From contig DIPL01000003.1 of NCBI GenBank assembly GCA_002424095.1, positions 63,982-78,913 of the forward strand: a DNA stretch of 14,932 nt, read 5' to 3'. The first letter of the stretch is position 1. Each line of letters begins with the position of its first letter. The translations under genes and the position numbers were made by a program. The notes under the pieces are model-generated. The model did no database searches, was not told the DNA's origin, and worked only from the letters and a program-made list of their open reading frames with translations. Of the stretch, positions 14,101 to 14,932 are shown one piece after another. The DNA is from Christensenella sp. UBA5489. GTDB lineage: Bacteria; Bacillota; Clostridia; Christensenellales; UBA1242.

Positions 14101-14744
14101 AGTTATATCTTATAACGGTGAAAACTGCCGATGGCGATGTTCAGTATGAAATCAAAAAGCCAGCATTCTTAAAAGTTAAGACAGGCGACACTGTTCAACC
14201 AGGCACGCAACTTGTGGACGGCGCAATAAATCCAAGCGATTTGTTACGTACGAAAGGACTCAAAGGCTTACAAGATTATTTGCTCAAAGAAGTCGTTTCA
14301 GTTTATCGAGCACAAGATGTTAAAATTAATGATAAACATATTGAAATAATAATACGCCAAATGCTTCGAAAAGTAAAAATTGAAAATTCAGGCGACACAA
14401 AATTCTTGCCGGGCGAAACCGTAGACGTATTTGATTATGAAATTGCAAATAGCAAAGTGTTAAAATCAGGCGGAACGCCAGCAACAGCAAAAAGAGTTCT
14501 CCTTGGTATAACAAAAGCGGCACTGTCAACCGAATCGTTCCTTTCGGCAGCAAGTTTTGAGCAAACTTCACGAGTATTGACCGACGCAGCATTAAAAGGA
14601 AAAACAGACAATCTTTTAGGACTTAAAGAAAACGTTATAATCGGAAAATTAATTCCAGCGGGTACAGGTTTGAAGCGATATCGTGCTGTTCAGCCAGTTG
14701 AAGTTGAAAAAAAAGGTTTTGATATTTTCGACCAAGCCAGTTAA
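11199..14744 (+). CDS. rpoC: DNA-directed RNA polymerase subunit beta prime
   Basis: Catalytic subunit of the core RNA polymerase, 1181 aa, a usual length for Bacillota, without the E. coli trigger-loop insertion. Start supported by AAGGTG (11189-11194). Elements in order: N-terminal zinc ribbon C60, C62, C75, C78; switch 2 around LGKRVDYSGRS (333-343); Mg-binding NADFDGD (448-454); F-loop GARGSNVQLNSLTGMCG (710-726); bridge helix from about 753; second zinc site C795, C874, C881, C884; trigger loop LTMRTFHTGG with catalytic H922. All catalytic residues are present. Unusual: the residue after the triad is A455 instead of the near-universal Gln, the F-loop has N719, S720, C725 and K728, and the bridge helix has R758, T763 and T769 (E. 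coli R738, Q739, R744, M747; H777, G782, L788). Cotranscribed with rpoB. Confidence 0.98.
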   Translation: MFDLNDFNAIKIGIASPEKIREWSFGEVTKPETINYRTQKPEKDGLFCERIFGPRKDWECHCGKYKRIRYKGVVCDKCGVEVTRSRVRRERMGHIELACPVSHIWFFRSVPSRIGTTLELMPKLLEQVMYYVSYIVLDPKNTELAYKQVLTDKEYREAVEKYGADSFVVGMGAEAIKKLLSEVNLKKESIELKELLLTAKGQKRLKAIKKLEVIEAFLTSGNKPEWMILDVLPVLPPELRPMVQLDGGRYATSDLNDLYRRVINRNNRLKKLMELGAPEVIIRNEKRMLQEAVDSLIDNGKRGKAIQGAKQRELKSLTAMVAGKQGRFRQNLLGKRVDYSGRSVIVVGPELKLYQCGVPKEMALELFKPFIIKRLVELNQSHNIKSAKRLIEREKPIVWDILAEVIKDHPVLLNRAPTLHRLSFQAFEPVLVEGRAIKLHPSVCSGFNADFDGDAMSIHVPLSIDAKTEARMIMLASGNILKPSDGEPIITPGLDIVLGCYYLTQAQSGAKGENGIFSSDEEAIIAYETQNLDLRAEILIKRTAVVEGKTYSERVKTTVGRIIFNQAIPQNLGLIDRSNPENYCKLEVNNAVIKKDLKFITNEVFRVFGTTETAKVVDNLKEIGYKYSTLGCITINAFDMEEPPQKEKLLQKAQEQVNENEKLLQRGLITNDEKLTANIAIWNDATLKVQDAVQKHLSEFNPLKMIVYSGARGSNVQLNSLTGMCGIKVSISDNKIDFPVKNSYRSGLTPLEYFVSSRGGRKTLADTATKTADSGYLTRRLVDVSQDVVINEEDCFKRLGEKVKGVEVSDLVEDKRIIETLEERIEGRHTVDDIIDPQTKEIIVAANTMISPKQAKEIVKAGIKTVTIRSLLTCRSKHGVCAKCYGKNMAGKEKVNIGESVGIIAAQSIGEPGTQLTMRTFHTGGAMLAADITKGLPRVEEIFEARKPKGEAKLSEVFGKIHVKEESKLYLITVKTADGDVQYEIKKPAFLKVKTGDTVQPGTQLVDGAINPSDLLRTKGLKGLQDYLLKEVVSVYRAQDVKINDKHIEIIIRQMLRKVKIENSGDTKFLPGETVDVFDYEIANSKVLKSGGTPATAKRVLLGITKAALSTESFLSAASFEQTSRVLTDAALKGKTDNLLGLKENVIIGKLIPAGTGLKRYRAVQPVEVEKKGFDIFDQAS

Positions 14745-14768
14745 AGTTATAAAATTAAATAAGTTAAG

Positions 14769-14787
14769 AAAAAGTTTTGACTTTTTT
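14769..14787 (+). terminator. Weak terminator-like hairpin after rpoC
   Basis: AAAAAGT (14769-14775), loop TTTG, ACTTTTT (14780-14786) and one more T. The stem is nearly all A-T and the T-run is part of the stem, so termination may be inefficient and the transcript may continue into genes beyond the window. The rest of the window to 14932 is AT-rich with no gene seen. Confidence 0.3.
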
Positions 14788-14932
14788 GACCATTAAAGTT
14801 ATCAAAAATTTAAATGAAGTTTGAAGGTAAAAAATAATTTTAGTTTTTGAAATAAAAAATTAAAGCATTTTACAAAACAGAAATCTCAAAGGTGTTTTTT
14901 GTTTTAAATAGAAATGAAAAGCAACAAAGCAA

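Noticed and set aside
1..14932. CRISPR array, insertion sequence, prophage or defence island
   Set aside because: No regularly spaced repeats, transposase, integrase, nuclease or phage structural gene could be seen on either strand.

Overview
The window looks like a chromosomal segment of a low-GC Bacillota, most likely an uncultured clostridial lineage. The reasons are AT-rich spacers, strong AGGAGG-type ribosome binding sites, TTGACA/TATAAT promoters, tRNA genes with the CCA end encoded, and clostridial/bacillar-type RpoB and RpoC without the large E. coli insertions. TGA acts as a stop (for example at 6151-6153) and tryptophans in RpoB and RpoC are TGG, so there is no sign of code change. 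Genus-level placement cannot be made from the sequence alone.

Layout: 1-655 (minus) is the start of an ABC-2-type exporter operon: the ATPase is cut by the window edge and is preceded by a possible 28-codon ORF and an extended -10 promoter overlapping a small palindrome. 1065-1802 (minus) is a short-chain dehydrogenase/reductase followed by a terminator. 2032-2957 (plus) holds six tRNA genes (Gly-TCC, Arg-TCT, His-GTG, Gln-CTG, Gln-TTG, Lys-TTT) with a consensus promoter in front, a second promoter candidate inside and a terminator behind. 2958-3320 contains a promoter directly abutting a strong terminator, then the promoter of an orphan 209-aa gene (3321-3950). 4144-5028 (minus) encodes a probable RsfA/Myb-like DNA-binding protein with a coiled coil. 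5239-6153 (plus) and 6215-6820 (minus, Q/P-rich) encode two unrecognised proteins.

7032-14744 (plus) is the rpoB-rpoC transcription unit: a consensus promoter, a leader of about 275 nt with an attenuator-like hairpin, rpoB, a 93-bp spacer and rpoC. The rplKAJL genes that usually precede rpoB are not there.

The strongest unexpected signal is in the RNA polymerase itself. The global fold and the catalytic motifs (NADFDGD, trigger-loop histidine, zinc cysteines, beta lysines) are intact. However, many positions that are nearly invariant in other bacteria are changed around the active centre: the rifamycin pocket and fork loop 2 of beta, and the F-loop, the bridge-helix N-terminal hinge and the residue after the catalytic aspartate triad of beta prime. 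This predicts intrinsic rifamycin resistance and possibly altered response to other active-centre inhibitors. I see no CRISPR array, insertion sequence, rRNA or obvious defence system.
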